Assembly: GCA_018714485.1 (NCBI GenBank)
Contig: DVNJ01000019.1
Location: 1-35,813 of the forward strand
Direction: 5' to 3'
DNA length: 35,813 nt
From: Candidatus Caccalectryoclostridium excrementigallinarum
GTDB lineage: Bacteria > Bacillota > Clostridia > Christensenellales > UBA3700
The notes below the pieces were generated by a model. It made no database searches and was not told the origin of the DNA. It worked only from the letters and a program-made list of their open reading frames with translations. The position numbers were made by a program, and so were the translations under genes. This document shows positions 1-7,720 of the stretch, one piece after another (the stretch's first letter is position 1; every line of letters starts with the position of its first letter).

Positions 1-24
1 TATGCTAAGATGTGTATAGTTCAT
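1..24 (-). CDS. 5' end of IS30-like transposase gene (partial)
   Basis: Only the first eight codons are in the window (MNYTHLSI), running off the left edge. Upstream on the minus strand is a good ribosome binding site, AGGAG at 32-36, seven bases from the ATG. A second ATG two codons upstream (26-28) leads into an early stop, so it is not the start. The peptide resembles the N-terminus of IS30-family transposases, which commonly begin with M-N-Y-T/K-H-L-T/S-I/L. Family assignment rests on these few residues and is tentative. Confidence 0.5.
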
Positions 25-125
25 ACATTAACTCCTGTCTTTTTATTTTTTTTGCTAACTTCATTATACAGCAGTTTTTGTATGAACTCTTTTTTTTGTT
101 AAAGTGTTGCACTTGAAAGTATAAT
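1..125 (-). mobile_element. terminal part of a probable IS30-family insertion sequence
   Basis: This AT-rich stretch contrasts with the GC-rich surroundings. It contains the start of a transposase-like ORF, its Shine-Dalgarno and a TATAAT box (63-68, minus). The stretch around 100-125 contains GTGTTGCACTTG, which looks like a terminal inverted repeat, immediately before the adhE terminator. The element would lie just 3' of adhE. The exact boundary and target duplication cannot be fixed because the other end is outside the window. Confidence 0.4.
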
Positions 126-142
126 TCACCCGGCATGAAAAA

Positions 143-165
143 GGGACAGCCGACGCGGCTGTCCC
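143..165. terminator. bidirectional terminator after adhE
   Basis: Perfect 9-bp inverted repeat GGGACAGCC / GGCTGTCCC with a five-base loop. On the minus strand it is followed by T5 (end of adhE). On the plus strand a T-rich run (171-181) follows, so it can also stop transcripts entering from the left. Confidence 0.85.
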
Positions 166-182
166 TCGAGTTGTTTTTTTTC

Positions 183-2783
183 TTACTTGCCGTAATAAGC
201 CCTGAGATACATATCCTTGATCTCGGAGATGAGGGGGTATCTGGGGTTGGCGCCCGTGCACTGGTCGTCGAAGGCGTCTTCGCTCATCTGATCGAGCCTG
301 TCTAAGAAGTCCTTCTCGTCCACGCCGTATTCCTTGATGGTGGGCTTGATCTCGATCTCGGCTTTGAGCTTGTCGATGGCTTTGATGAGGTTCTCCACCT
401 TTTCGGCGTCGTTCTTGCCGCCTAAGTTGAGCACGTCTGCGACCGCGGCATATCTTCTCATGCACTCGGGATACTTATACTGAGGGAAAGTTCCCATCTT
501 GACGGGATTTTCCGCGGAGTTGAAGCGGATCACTTCGTCTATCATCAGCGCGTTGGCGATGCCGTGAGGCAGGTGATGATAGCTGCCCAGCTTATGCGCC
601 ATGGAGTGGCACACGCCGAGGAAGGCATTGGCAAAAGCCATACCCGCCATGCAGGAAGCGTTCGCCATTCTCTCTCTCGCTTCGGCATCGTGAGCGCCGA
701 GCTTGTAAGCGCGAGGCAGATATTCGAATATGAGCTTTATGGCTTCGGTGGCGATACCGTTGGTGTAATCGGTAGCCATCATGGACGCGAGGGCTTCGAG
801 CGCATGGGTGAGCGCGTCGATACCGGACGCGGCGGTGAGACCCTTAGGTATGCTCATCATGAGGTCGGCGTCGATAATAGCCATGTCGGGGAGCAGCTCA
901 TAGTCCGCGAGCGGATACTTGGTGCCCGTCTTCTCGTCGGTGATGACGGCGAAAGGAGTGACTTCCGAACCGGTACCGGCGGTCGTAGGGATGGCGATGA
1001 AATAAGCCTTGTCGCCCATATGAGGGAAGGTGTAAACTCTCTTACGGATATCCATGAACCTCATGGCAAGGTCTTGGAAGTCCACTTCGGGATGCTCGTA
1101 AAGCACCCACATGATCTTGCCCGCGTCCATAGCCGAGCCGCCGCCGATGGCGAGGATCACGTCGGGCTGGAAGGCGGTCATCGCCTTGGCGCCCTCTTTG
1201 GCGCAAGCCAGCGTGGGATCGGGAGCAACTTCGAAGAAAGTGGTGTGAGCGATGCCCATCTCGTCCAGTCTGTCGGTGATGAGCTTGGTAAAGCCGCTCT
1301 TGAAGAGGAAGCTGTCGGTGACGATGAACGCCCTCTTCTTATTCATGACCTGCTTAAGCTCTCTGAGCGCGACGCCCAAGCAGCCTTTCTTGAAATAAAC
1401 CTTTTCGGGTGCCCTGAACCACAACATATTCTCTCTCCTTTCAGCCAAAGTCTTGATATTGATAAGGTGCTTTACGCCCACGTTTTCGCTCACGCTGTTG
1501 CCGCCCCAGCTGCCGCAGCCCAAAGTGAGGGAGGGAGCCAGCTTGAAGTTGTAAAGGTCGCCGATACCGCCCTGCGAAGAAGGGGTGTTGACGAGAATGC
1601 GGCAGGTAGGCATGAGATGAGAGAATTTCTCGATCTTGTCGCGTCCGGTCTCGGGATTGGTATAGATGACGGAAGTATGTCCCAAGCCGCCGTCGTTGAT
1701 GAGCTTGTAAGCCTTGGCGAGCGCGTCGTCAAAGTCTTTTGCCTTATACATAGCGAGCACGGGGCTGAGCTTTTCGTGAGCGAACGGCTCTTCGAGCTCC
1801 ACGCTCTCCACTTCGCCGACAATGACCTTCGCCCACGCGGGAGCCTTGACGCCCGCCATTTCCGCGATCTTGACCGCGGGCTGACCGACTATCTTGGCGT
1901 TGAGCGCGCCGTTGATGAGGATGACGGAGCGGACCTTGTCCGTCTCTTCGGCGGTGAGGAAGTAAGCGCCGCGCGCCTGCATTTCCTTCTTGAACTCATT
2001 GTAAACGCCTTTGAGCACCACGACGGACTGCTCGGAAGCGCAGACCATGCCGTTGTCGAAGCTCTTGGAATGCACGATGGACGCCGCGGCGGTCTTGATG
2101 TCCGCGAGATCGTCGACGATGGCGGGAGTGTTGCCCGCGCCCACGCCAACGGCGGGCTTACCCGAGCTGTATGCAGCCCTGACCATGCCGGGGCCGCCCG
2201 TAGCGAGAATGAGGTCGGCTTCTTTCATGATAAGACCCGAAAGGGGAACGCTGGGTTCGTCGATCCAGCCGATGATGCCCTCGGGAGCGCCCGCAGCCAC
2301 CGCGGCGTCGAGCACGACTTTCGCAGCCGCGATCGTGGACTTCTTTGCGCGGGGATGGGGGGAGAATATCAGTCCGTTGCGCGTCTTCAAGGCGAGCAGG
2401 GACTTGAATATGGCGGTAGAGGTGGGGTTGGTGGTGGGGATTATCGCCGCGATAACGCCCACGGGTTCGGCTATCTTGGTGATGCCGAAGCTTTCGTCAC
2501 GCTCGATAACGCCGCAGGTCTTGACGTCCTTATAGGTGTTATAGATGTACTCGGAAGCGAAGTGGTTCTTGATGACCTTGTCCTCGACAATGCCCATGCC
2601 CGTCTCTTCGACAGCCATCTTGGCAAGCGGGATCCTCATCTTGTTGGCAGCCATTGCCGCGGCAAAGAAGATCTTGTCGACCTGTTCCTGCGTAAATTCG
2701 GCATACTTTTTCTGCGCTGCCCTCACTTCCGCAAGGCGCACGTTCAAGCTCTGTTCGTCGTTTACTACCTGTACTGTTGCCAT
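183..2783 (-). CDS. adhE: bifunctional acetaldehyde-CoA / alcohol dehydrogenase AdhE
   Basis: 866 residues, the full length of the fused enzyme that reduces acetyl-CoA to acetaldehyde and then ethanol, consuming two NADH; it is cytosolic and usually forms spirosomes. The N-terminal half is a CoA-acylating aldehyde dehydrogenase with the thiolate in FDNGMVCASEQ (Cys248). A linker at about 440-460 leads to an iron-dependent alcohol dehydrogenase with GGGSAMD (547-553) and likely Fe ligands Asp656, His660, His726 and His740. The start ATG is preceded by AAAGGAGTC at a normal distance. The gene is monocistronic: its own promoter with two Rex-type operators lies upstream and a strong terminator downstream. 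This indicates induction when the NADH/NAD ratio rises. The family assignment is secure. Confidence 0.98.
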   Translation of the reverse strand: MATVQVVNDEQSLNVRLAEVRAAQKKYAEFTQEQVDKIFFAAAMAANKMRIPLAKMAVEETGMGIVEDKVIKNHFASEYIYNTYKDVKTCGVIERDESFGITKIAEPVGVIAAIIPTTNPTSTAIFKSLLALKTRNGLIFSPHPRAKKSTIAAAKVVLDAAVAAGAPEGIIGWIDEPSVPLSGLIMKEADLILATGGPGMVRAAYSSGKPAVGVGAGNTPAIVDDLADIKTAAASIVHSKSFDNGMVCASEQSVVVLKGVYNEFKKEMQARGAYFLTAEETDKVRSVILINGALNAKIVGQPAVKIAEMAGVKAPAWAKVIVGEVESVELEEPFAHEKLSPVLAMYKAKDFDDALAKAYKLINDGGLGHTSVIYTNPETGRDKIEKFSHLMPTCRILVNTPSSQGGIGDLYNFKLAPSLTLGCGSWGGNSVSENVGVKHLINIKTLAERRENMLWFRAPEKVYFKKGCLGVALRELKQVMNKKRAFIVTDSFLFKSGFTKLITDRLDEMGIAHTTFFEVAPDPTLACAKEGAKAMTAFQPDVILAIGGGSAMDAGKIMWVLYEHPEVDFQDLAMRFMDIRKRVYTFPHMGDKAYFIAIPTTAGTGSEVTPFAVITDEKTGTKYPLADYELLPDMAIIDADLMMSIPKGLTAASGIDALTHALEALASMMATDYTNGIATEAIKLIFEYLPRAYKLGAHDAEARERMANASCMAGMAFANAFLGVCHSMAHKLGSYHHLPHGIANALMIDEVIRFNSAENPVKMGTFPQYKYPECMRRYAAVADVLNLGGKNDAEKVENLIKAIDKLKAEIEIKPTIKEYGVDEKDFLDRLDQMSEDAFDDQCTGANPRYPLISEIKDMYLRAYYGK

Positions 2784-2843
2784 AAGTGACTCCTTTATAT
2801 ATAAAATTTATTTTTCCTCGGTGCCCGCCTTTCGCGGGAGGGA

Positions 2844-2861
2844 TTGTTAAATTTCTAACAA
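2844..2861. promoter_or_regulatory. Rex-type operator 1 of adhE
   Basis: TTGTTAAATTTCTAACAA is a perfect palindrome in its arms (TTGTTA-N6-TAACAA), extended to GGA...TCC at 2841-2864. It matches the known Rex consensus TTGTTAANNNNTTAACAA. It lies just downstream of the predicted transcription start of adhE, where a bound repressor would block elongation or initiation. Confidence 0.85.
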
Positions 2862-2875
2862 TCCTTTGTGATACC

Positions 2876-2904
2876 ATTATATGATAAGGCGCAGGGCTTG
2901 TCAA
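2876..2904 (-). promoter_or_regulatory. sigma-A promoter of adhE
   Basis: On the minus strand, TTGACA (2899-2904), a 17-base spacer and TATAAT (2876-2881), a consensus housekeeping promoter. The predicted start is near 2869, giving a leader of about 85 bases that contains Rex operator 1. Confidence 0.9.
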
Positions 2905-2910
2905 GCAAAA

Positions 2911-2928
2911 TTGTTAAAAAAATAACAA
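2911..2928. promoter_or_regulatory. Rex-type operator 2 of adhE
   Basis: TTGTTAAAAAAATAACAA again has TTGTTA and TAACAA arms with a six-base spacer. It abuts the upstream side of the -35 box. Its centre is 67 bases from that of operator 1. Confidence 0.8.
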
Positions 2929-3091
2929 AATTTTTTCGTCTATGCAAAATGCCCGATATATGTCGGCTTTGCAAATTTTAAGACAGCGCAAGCGCTTTAT
3001 TTACCGAGATGCGGCTTTCTCGGCTCTCTCTGCGCCGCGCGCGCTCTCCCCCGCCCGCCCGCGGGCGGCAAGGCGGCGGAAAAAGTTTTAC

Positions 3092-3120
3092 TTGCTAAAA
3101 GGCGTTAAAAAGGATATAAT
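3092..3120 (+). promoter_or_regulatory. promoter of the cyclophilin gene
   Basis: TTGCTA (3092-3097), 17-base spacer, TATAAT (3115-3120), followed 30 bases later by the start codon with a weak AAGGCGG ribosome binding site. The rest of the 2940-3090 interval shows only a short hairpin (CCGAGA/TCTCGG) without a T tract, and no convincing gene. Confidence 0.75.
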
Positions 3121-3150
3121 AAAGAAAATCTCTTTTATAAAGGCGGGCAT

Positions 3151-3636
3151 ATGGCTCAGACGATAAACATCACGCTGCATACGAGCAAGGGCGACATCGA
3201 CGCCGAACTTTATCCCGACGTCGCGCCGATAACGGTCAAGAACTTCACCGATCTCATCAAAAGCGGCTTTTACGACGGACTCACCTTTCACCGCGTGATC
3301 GCGGGGTTCATGATCCAAGGGGGCTGCCCCAAGGGGAACGGCACGGGCGGACCGGGCTATCACATCAAGGGCGAGTTCGCCGCCAATGGCGTGAAAAACG
3401 ATCTCAAACATACGCGCGGAGTGCTCTCCATGGCGCGCGCCGCCGATCCCGACAGCGCGGGCAGTCAATTTTTCATCATGCACGAAGACGCGCCCCACTT
3501 GGACGGGCAATATGCCGCTTTCGGCAAGGTGGTCAAGGGCATGGAGACGGTGGACGCGATCGCCGGCGTGAGGACGGACTTTTGCGACCGCCCTTTGGAA
3601 AAAATAGTGATAACGCGCGCGGAGATAAGAGATTAA
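3151..3636 (+). CDS. cyclophilin-type peptidyl-prolyl cis-trans isomerase
   Basis: 161 residues, the size of a single-domain bacterial cyclophilin with no signal peptide, so cytosolic. It would accelerate Xaa-Pro isomerisation during protein folding. Family hallmarks are FHRVI with the catalytic Arg48, GFMIQGG (52-58), GSQFFI (104-109) and [11 protein letters not shown] (118-128). The usual indole of eukaryotic cyclophilins is Tyr here (LDGQY), which is common in bacteria and fits low cyclosporin sensitivity. It is the first gene of a plus-strand run with the LOG-like and phosphatase genes. Confidence 0.95.
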   Translation: MAQTINITLHTSKGDIDAELYPDVAPITVKNFTDLIKSGFYDGLTFHRVIAGFMIQGGCPKGNGTGGPGYHIKGEFAANGVKNDLKHTRGVLSMARAADPDSAGSQFFIMHEDAPHLDGQYAAFGKVVKGMETVDAIAGVRTDFCDRPLEKIVITRAEIRD

Positions 3637-3682
3637 GCATATCTATGATATAAGGCGTTTACGCCGCGCCGAGGAGGTGTTT

Positions 3683-4243
3683 ATGAGAAAGATCGTGGCA
3701 GTGATAGGCGACGCGAAGATAGAAAAGCCTTCGCTCAAATACGACGTCGCTTTTCAGACGGGAAAGCTCTTGGTGGACAACGGCTTCCGCGTACAGTCGG
3801 GAGGACATTCGGGCGTCATGGAAGCGGCGTTCGCGGGCGCGCACTCTTCGGAAAAATACCGCGAGGGCGACACGATCGCCATTTTGCCCGGTTGGAAAGC
3901 GGACAACGGCAATCCTTGGGGCGACATCTGCATCCCCACGGGGCTTGACCTTTACCGCAACGCCATCGTCGCGGGCGCGAGCGCGGTCATCGCCGTGGGC
4001 GGCGGCGCGGGCACGCTCTCGGAAATAGCCTTTGCCTGGACATACAGGCGCCTTTTGATCGCCTATGACTGCGTGGACGGTTGGAGCGCCAAAGTCGCGG
4101 GGACAAAGCTGGACAACAAGTTCCGCTATTCCTTCGACGACGAGATCTTCGCCGCCTCGACGCCCGAGCAGGCGATAAAAATACTTACGGAAAAACTGCC
4201 CCTCTATACGGCGGAGTATACGGGCATCAGGTTCGGAGAATGA
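3683..4243 (+). CDS. LOG-like / TIGR00725-type nucleotide-binding protein
   Basis: 186 residues with a Rossmann-like fold typical of the SLOG/LOG (formerly lysine-decarboxylase-like) superfamily. Visible are the N-terminal MRKIVAVIGDA strand-loop, QSGGHSGVMEAA (38-49) and GGGAGTLSEIAFAW (106-119), equivalent to the PGGxGT nucleotide-binding motif. LOG proteins release free cytokinin-type bases from ribotides, and TIGR00725/SLOG members are proposed nucleotide-ligand sensors. The substrate here is unknown. I chose the ATG at 3683, not the in-frame GTG at 3677, because GAGGAGG at 3671-3677 is its ribosome binding site. The stop overlaps the next start (ATGA). Confidence 0.85.
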   Translation: MRKIVAVIGDAKIEKPSLKYDVAFQTGKLLVDNGFRVQSGGHSGVMEAAFAGAHSSEKYREGDTIAILPGWKADNGNPWGDICIPTGLDLYRNAIVAGASAVIAVGGGAGTLSEIAFAWTYRRLLIAYDCVDGWSAKVAGTKLDNKFRYSFDDEIFAASTPEQAIKILTEKLPLYTAEYTGIRFGE

Positions 4244-4716
4244 AACTTCTTTTTGTCTGTTCGTCAAATATCTGCCGCAGTCCTTACTGCGAATTCGTCT
4301 TCAAGCGCATGTGCGAAAAAGACCCCGAGCTTTCTTCCCACTTCGAGTGGATAAGAAGCGGCGCGGTCTTTCATCAATGCAAAAAGCTTCACCCCAAAGC
4401 GCGCGCCGCGCTGCTTTCGGAAGGCTTTTCCCCGCAAGCGCTGGACAAGCACTCCCCCGCCTTTTGGCGCCGCTTCCCCGACCGCTTCGAAGAGGCGGAC
4501 CTCATCGTGGGCATGACGCGCTGGCATAAATATTTCATTCCCAAAAAATGGCGGAAAAAATATATCGACCTCGCCGAACTCGCCACGGGCGCTTACGTCC
4601 CCGTGCCCGACCCCTTCCTCGCCAAGACGCAGGAAAAATATAACGAGGTCATGCGCGTTTTGGACGGCTATCTCGAACTTGTCGCCCAAAAGGTCAAGAG
4701 CGGAGAGATAAAATAA
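4240..4716 (+). CDS. low-molecular-weight protein-tyrosine-phosphatase family protein
   Basis: 158 residues. The N-terminus MKLLFVCSSNICRSP carries the CX5R(S/T) P-loop (Cys7, Arg13) of low-molecular-weight phosphatases and arsenate reductases. VPDPF supplies the conserved general-acid Asp124. In Firmicutes such enzymes dephosphorylate tyrosine or arginine residues; which applies here cannot be told. The start overlaps the stop of the upstream gene by four bases (ATGA), with GGAG at 4235-4238, so translation is coupled. The last 23 bases overlap a convergent small ORF. Confidence 0.9.
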   Translation: MKLLFVCSSNICRSPYCEFVFKRMCEKDPELSSHFEWIRSGAVFHQCKKLHPKARAALLSEGFSPQALDKHSPAFWRRFPDRFEEADLIVGMTRWHKYFIPKKWRKKYIDLAELATGAYVPVPDPFLAKTQEKYNEVMRVLDGYLELVAQKVKSGEIK

Positions 4717-4891
4717 GCGGCTGCGCGGATATCTGCCGCGCAAAAGCGTCCAACATCTCCCTCACTTTGGCTATCTCCTCTTCTCCCGCAAGATCGGGAT
4801 CGAAAGCGGCGAGATCATCGACAAGCGCCTTAACTTCTCCCGCGGGAACTTGAAGTCCCGCTTGCATCCGCGCGATATCCGAGCGTTTCAT
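4694..4891 (-). CDS. small hypothetical protein, 65 residues
   Basis: The reading frame uses codons typical of this genome (GCG, GGA, GAT, CGC) and encodes an acidic, probably helical peptide with no recognised domain. An in-frame TAA just upstream of the ATG fixes the start, but no Shine-Dalgarno is visible. It is convergent with, and overlaps by 23 bases, the phosphatase gene. It could be real or fortuitous. Confidence 0.35.
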   Translation of the reverse strand: MKRSDIARMQAGLQVPAGEVKALVDDLAAFDPDLAGEEEIAKVREMLDAFARQISAQPLILSLRS

Positions 4892-4910
4892 ACGGATTTA
4901 AGCGGGCATA

Positions 4911-4939
4911 TTGACATAATATTCTCTTTTTGTTATGAT
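4911..4939 (+). promoter_or_regulatory. promoter of the GH16 lipoprotein gene
   Basis: TTGACA (4911-4916), 17-base spacer, TATGAT (4934-4939). The start codon lies 30 bases downstream with GGGAGA as ribosome binding site. Confidence 0.85.
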
Positions 4940-4968
4940 CAAAGAGGAAAAACCTCAGGGAGAAGATC

Positions 4969-5952
4969 ATGAAAAAACTCGTATTTTCCCTCGTTGCCCT
5001 GACGCTCGTTGTGACGGCGATCGCGCTTTGCGCCTGCACAGGCGACGCCATTCCTCTGCCCGAGGAAGAGACCTTGCAAAAGGTCCTCGACGAAGGCGGC
5101 TATGAACTTGTCTGGGGCGACGAGTTTAATGATGACAGCATCGATCACACCAAGTGGCGGGTGGGCTACGACACCCCCGCGCGCAGAGCGGGCTGGTACG
5201 TGGACACGTCCGACACGGTCTTTGAAAAGGACGGCGCCCTCACCATACGCACGCAGTACCGCGAAAACGGCGAATACGGCGCGGGGTGGTACACTTCGTG
5301 GGTAGACAGCGCGACGGGTTACACGCGCGAGACTTCGCAGATGGTACACAGCGACGATTATCGGGGTTTTGCCGCCAAATACGGCTATTTCGAGATACGC
5401 TGCATCGCTCCGCCCTGCACGGGGATCTGGTCGGCGTTTTGGATGATGCCCGACGGTGACGCCGTCGGCATGAGCGAAAACGACATCAAGGGCACGGGCA
5501 CGGACGGACTCGAAGTGGACGTCATGGAATCGCCCTATCACGCCTGGGGCAACTCTTACAACGTGCACGTCGTTCACGGCGAGGGCTATTCCGACACGCG
5601 CTCCGACCGCTCCGCCACCTATGAAGTCCCGAACATGTATTCGCAATATCATACCTACGGCGTATTGTGGACGGAAGAGGAATACGTCTTTTATATCGAC
5701 GGACGCGAGACCTGGCGCACTTCTTATTCGCCCGACGGCGAGACCTTGGGCGTTTCGCAGGTGGAGGAATACCTGCTGCTCACGGTGGAAGTGGGCGGAT
5801 ATGAGGACGAAAACGGCGTCCTTCACCCAGGCGTGACGCTCGAAGACGGCGTCGAAGTGCCTTTCTGGTGCGGCGACCCCGACGACAACGACAAGACGAA
5901 GACTTACGACTTCGTCATCGATTACGTCCGCGTCTATCAAAAAGCCGCTTAA
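4969..5952 (+). CDS. glycoside hydrolase family 16 lipoprotein (endo-beta-glucanase-like)
   Basis: 327 residues. The N-terminus MKKLVFSLVALTLVV is a signal peptide ending in a lipobox L-C-A-C (Cys23), so the enzyme should be lipid-anchored outside the membrane. The GH16 fold starts at about residue 45 (YELVWGDEFN). The catalytic motif is ExDxxE in GLEVDVMES, with nucleophile Glu182, Asp184 and acid/base Glu187. GH16 enzymes retain configuration and cut beta-1,3(4)-glucans, laminarin, xyloglucan or galactans; the exact polymer cannot be read here. It has its own promoter and a hairpin downstream. It would feed oligosaccharides to cytosolic glycosidases and the ROK kinase further along. Confidence 0.93.
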   Translation: MKKLVFSLVALTLVVTAIALCACTGDAIPLPEEETLQKVLDEGGYELVWGDEFNDDSIDHTKWRVGYDTPARRAGWYVDTSDTVFEKDGALTIRTQYRENGEYGAGWYTSWVDSATGYTRETSQMVHSDDYRGFAAKYGYFEIRCIAPPCTGIWSAFWMMPDGDAVGMSENDIKGTGTDGLEVDVMESPYHAWGNSYNVHVVHGEGYSDTRSDRSATYEVPNMYSQYHTYGVLWTEEEYVFYIDGRETWRTSYSPDGETLGVSQVEEYLLLTVEVGGYEDENGVLHPGVTLEDGVEVPFWCGDPDDNDKTKTYDFVIDYVRVYQKAA

Positions 5953-5981
5953 AAAGCTCTCCTCACTTATTTCATGCTTTT

Positions 5982-6007
5982 CGAGCCGCTCCGAAAGGGG
6001 CGGCTCG
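5982..6007 (+). terminator. hairpin downstream of the GH16 gene
   Basis: 11-bp stem CGAGCCGCTCC / GGGGCGGCTCG (one G-T pair) closed by a GAAA tetraloop and followed by ATCATTTTA. The T tract is poor, so termination strength is uncertain. Confidence 0.6.
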
Positions 6008-6057
6008 ATCATTTTAAGCTATGAAGTCAAAGGGCATTTTCGCTCCCCGCACGGGCG

Positions 6058-6427
6058 CTACTTACTCTTTTTTATCGTCTGCAAGAATCCGTTCACCACG
6101 TCCCTGAGCTGAGGATCGATATGCGCTATTTTGAGCAGAGTGCTCACCTTGAAGGGTCTGACGAGGTTGACGAACCACTTGTCGATGATGTCGCCCGCGA
6201 GCAGTTTGAGCGCGGTATGCGCCTCTTTGTCGTCTAAGATCTCGCTCACCTTGTCGTTCACCGAAAAGCGGTCTTTCCTTATCGCGCCGCCGTCCGTGCC
6301 GAACCAATTTCGTATCTGCGAGGGCGCTCTGCCCGTCTTCCCCGTTCCAGGTATGCGGCAGAGAAACGACGCTCTTCACGCCCTCTTTTTCAAATTCCCA
6401 ATCGCTGTCGATATTGACTTTTTTCAA
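6058..6427 (-). pseudogene. decayed GH2 glycoside hydrolase gene (N- and C-terminal pieces joined)
   Basis: The frame starting at a TTG (6425-6427), behind GGGAGG, reads about 33 residues of a typical GH2 beta-galactosidase N-terminus, including VSLPHTWNGEDGQ, then turns into nonsense. A second frame (about 6330-6058) carries WFGTDGGAIRK and a coherent C-terminal piece ending FLQTIKKSK, like the small helical domain found at the end of some glycosidases. The middle of the roughly 700-1000-residue enzyme is missing and the pieces are out of frame, so the gene has lost its core by internal deletion. Promoter, ribosome binding site and an operator-like palindrome remain. Confidence 0.65.
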
Positions 6428-6441
6428 AAAATTTTCCTCCC

Positions 6442-6459
6442 TTTATCGTTCCCGATAAA
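6442..6459. promoter_or_regulatory. operator-like palindrome before the GH2 relic
   Basis: TTTATCG-N4-CGATAAA, a perfect 7-bp inverted repeat, sits between the predicted transcription start and the ribosome binding site. This is the position of a repressor operator for a sugar-responsive regulator. No matching regulator is recognised in the window. Confidence 0.5.
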
Positions 6460-6462
6460 TTC

Positions 6463-6491
6463 ATTATAAAGCATTTTAGGGTGCGGATCAA
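6463..6491 (-). promoter_or_regulatory. promoter of the GH2 relic
   Basis: Minus strand: TTGATC (6486-6491), 17-base spacer, TATAAT (6463-6468). Confidence 0.7.
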
Positions 6492-6550
6492 TAACTTTTT
6501 TGCGTCCGCTCCGCATTAAAGAGCGGGCGATCTTCAAGGCGCTTTTCCGC

Positions 6551-6580
6551 AAAAAAATATCCCGCCCCGAAAGGCGGGAT
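6551..6580 (-). terminator. terminator of ddh
   Basis: Perfect 8-bp stem ATCCCGCC / GGCGGGAT followed on the minus strand by A-TTTTTTT. Confidence 0.9.
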
Positions 6581-6604
6581 AGATCTTACCTATATCAAAG
6601 AAAT

Positions 6605-7588
6605 TTACAGCATATGCCTGCGCAGCTCCTCGCCGCTCTGCGCGCAGATATATGCGGGCGGGACGTCGAGCACGGTCACGCAGCCCGTCCTGCCCTCACC
6701 GCTCATGCGATATACGGCGCGGGCGTAGGCGACCAGCACGGAAGAAGTAAAGGCGGGGTTGGAGTCCAATTTGAGCGAATATTCGATGACGTTATTGAAC
6801 TCGTCGTTCATGCCCGTACTGCCGCTGCGGAAGACAAAGCCGCCGTGAGGTATCCCCGCATGATCTCTTTTCAGCTCTTCGGCGGAGATGAAATGCACGG
6901 TGGTGTCGTAATCGGCGAAATAGTTGGGCATGTTCTTGATCTGCTCTTCTATCTTCGCCTTATCCGCGCCCTCTTTCGCCACGACGTAACATTCGCGCGT
7001 ATGCTTCTGACGGGTGGAAAGTTCGGGATTCTTGCCGCTCCTGACCGCTTGCAGCGCCTCGGGCACGGGAACGGTATACTGACGCGCGTCGGCAACGCCC
7101 TCTACGCGCCTGATCGCGTCCGAATGACCCTGGGAAACGCCCTTGCCCCAGAAGGTATAAGTGCTTGCGCCGGGCAAGACGGCTTCGCCGTAAACGCGGG
7201 CGAGCGAAAACATTCCCGGATCCCAGCCGCAGCTGATGAGCCCGAGCTTTCCGCTTTCCCTGCCCGCCTTGTCCACGCGCTCGAAGTGAGCGGGAATGTT
7301 GGCGTGCGTGTCGAAACTGTCCACCACGTTGAAATATCTGATATATTCGGGCGTCTGCTCGGGAAGGTCGGTCGCGCTGCCGCCGCAGAGTATCAGAACG
7401 TCTATCTCGCCCGCGTGCGCCGCCGCGTCCTCCGCCTTGAAGACTTTGACGCCTTTTGTGAGCGGCTTGACGCTTTCGGGATCTCTTCTGGTGAAGATCG
7501 CGCAAAGCTTCATGTCGGAGTTGTGTTTGACCGCCGCTTCCACACCTCTGCCGAGGTTGCCGTAGCCCATAATGCCGAGTCTGATCAT
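6605..7588 (-). CDS. ddh: meso-diaminopimelate D-dehydrogenase
   Basis: 327 residues, the expected length for this NADPH-dependent enzyme (EC 1.4.1.16). It makes meso-diaminopimelate in one step from L-tetrahydrodipicolinate and ammonia, feeding peptidoglycan and lysine synthesis. The N-terminal Rossmann motif is GIMGYGNLGRGVE. Family-typical blocks are CGGSATDLPEQTPEY, VDSFDTHANIPAHF, SCGWDPGMFSLARVYGEA and TFWGKGVSQGHSDAIRRV, which line the DAP site. The start has AGGGAGA upstream. It has its own promoter (7621-7650) and terminator, so it is monocistronic. It implies a DAP-containing wall and a short-cut to lysine found in a subset of Firmicutes and Bacteroidetes. Confidence 0.97.
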   Translation of the reverse strand: MIRLGIMGYGNLGRGVEAAVKHNSDMKLCAIFTRRDPESVKPLTKGVKVFKAEDAAAHAGEIDVLILCGGSATDLPEQTPEYIRYFNVVDSFDTHANIPAHFERVDKAGRESGKLGLISCGWDPGMFSLARVYGEAVLPGASTYTFWGKGVSQGHSDAIRRVEGVADARQYTVPVPEALQAVRSGKNPELSTRQKHTRECYVVAKEGADKAKIEEQIKNMPNYFADYDTTVHFISAEELKRDHAGIPHGGFVFRSGSTGMNDEFNNVIEYSLKLDSNPAFTSSVLVAYARAVYRMSGEGRTGCVTVLDVPPAYICAQSGEELRRHML

Positions 7589-7620
7589 GGTCGTATCTCC
7601 CTGAAAATTTTTTACGCTTT

Positions 7621-7650
7621 ATTATACCGCCGCGCGGAACAAGTTGGCAA
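7621..7650 (-). promoter_or_regulatory. promoter of ddh
   Basis: Minus strand: TTGCCA (7645-7650), 18-base spacer, TATAAT (7621-7626). Confidence 0.7.
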
Positions 7651-7676
7651 GCGATATGAAAAAATTTTTCCCCAAA

Positions 7677-7704
7677 GCAAAAAAAAGACCGCTCGGAAGC
7701 GGCC
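7677..7704 (-). terminator. terminator of the hydrogenase operon
   Basis: 7-bp stem GGCCGCT / AGCGGTC (one G-T pair) with a TCCG loop, followed on the minus strand by eight T. Confidence 0.85.
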
Positions 7705-7720
7705 CTTTTCTCTTTCTGTT

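Noticed and set aside
564..2789. Long plus-strand ORF of 741 codons opposite adhE, and similarly long antisense ORFs at 6500-9487, 9444-11582, 16500-20099 and 29635-32220
   Set aside because: They mirror secure genes (adhE, ddh/hydA, hydB, dnaE, parB/dnaA). Their proteins are rich in Arg, His and Ala with no domains; high GC at third codon positions removes stops on the opposite strand.
2942..3166. 74-codon ORF between adhE and the cyclophilin gene
   Set aside because: It overlaps the cyclophilin promoter and start, has no ribosome binding site, and has unusual composition.
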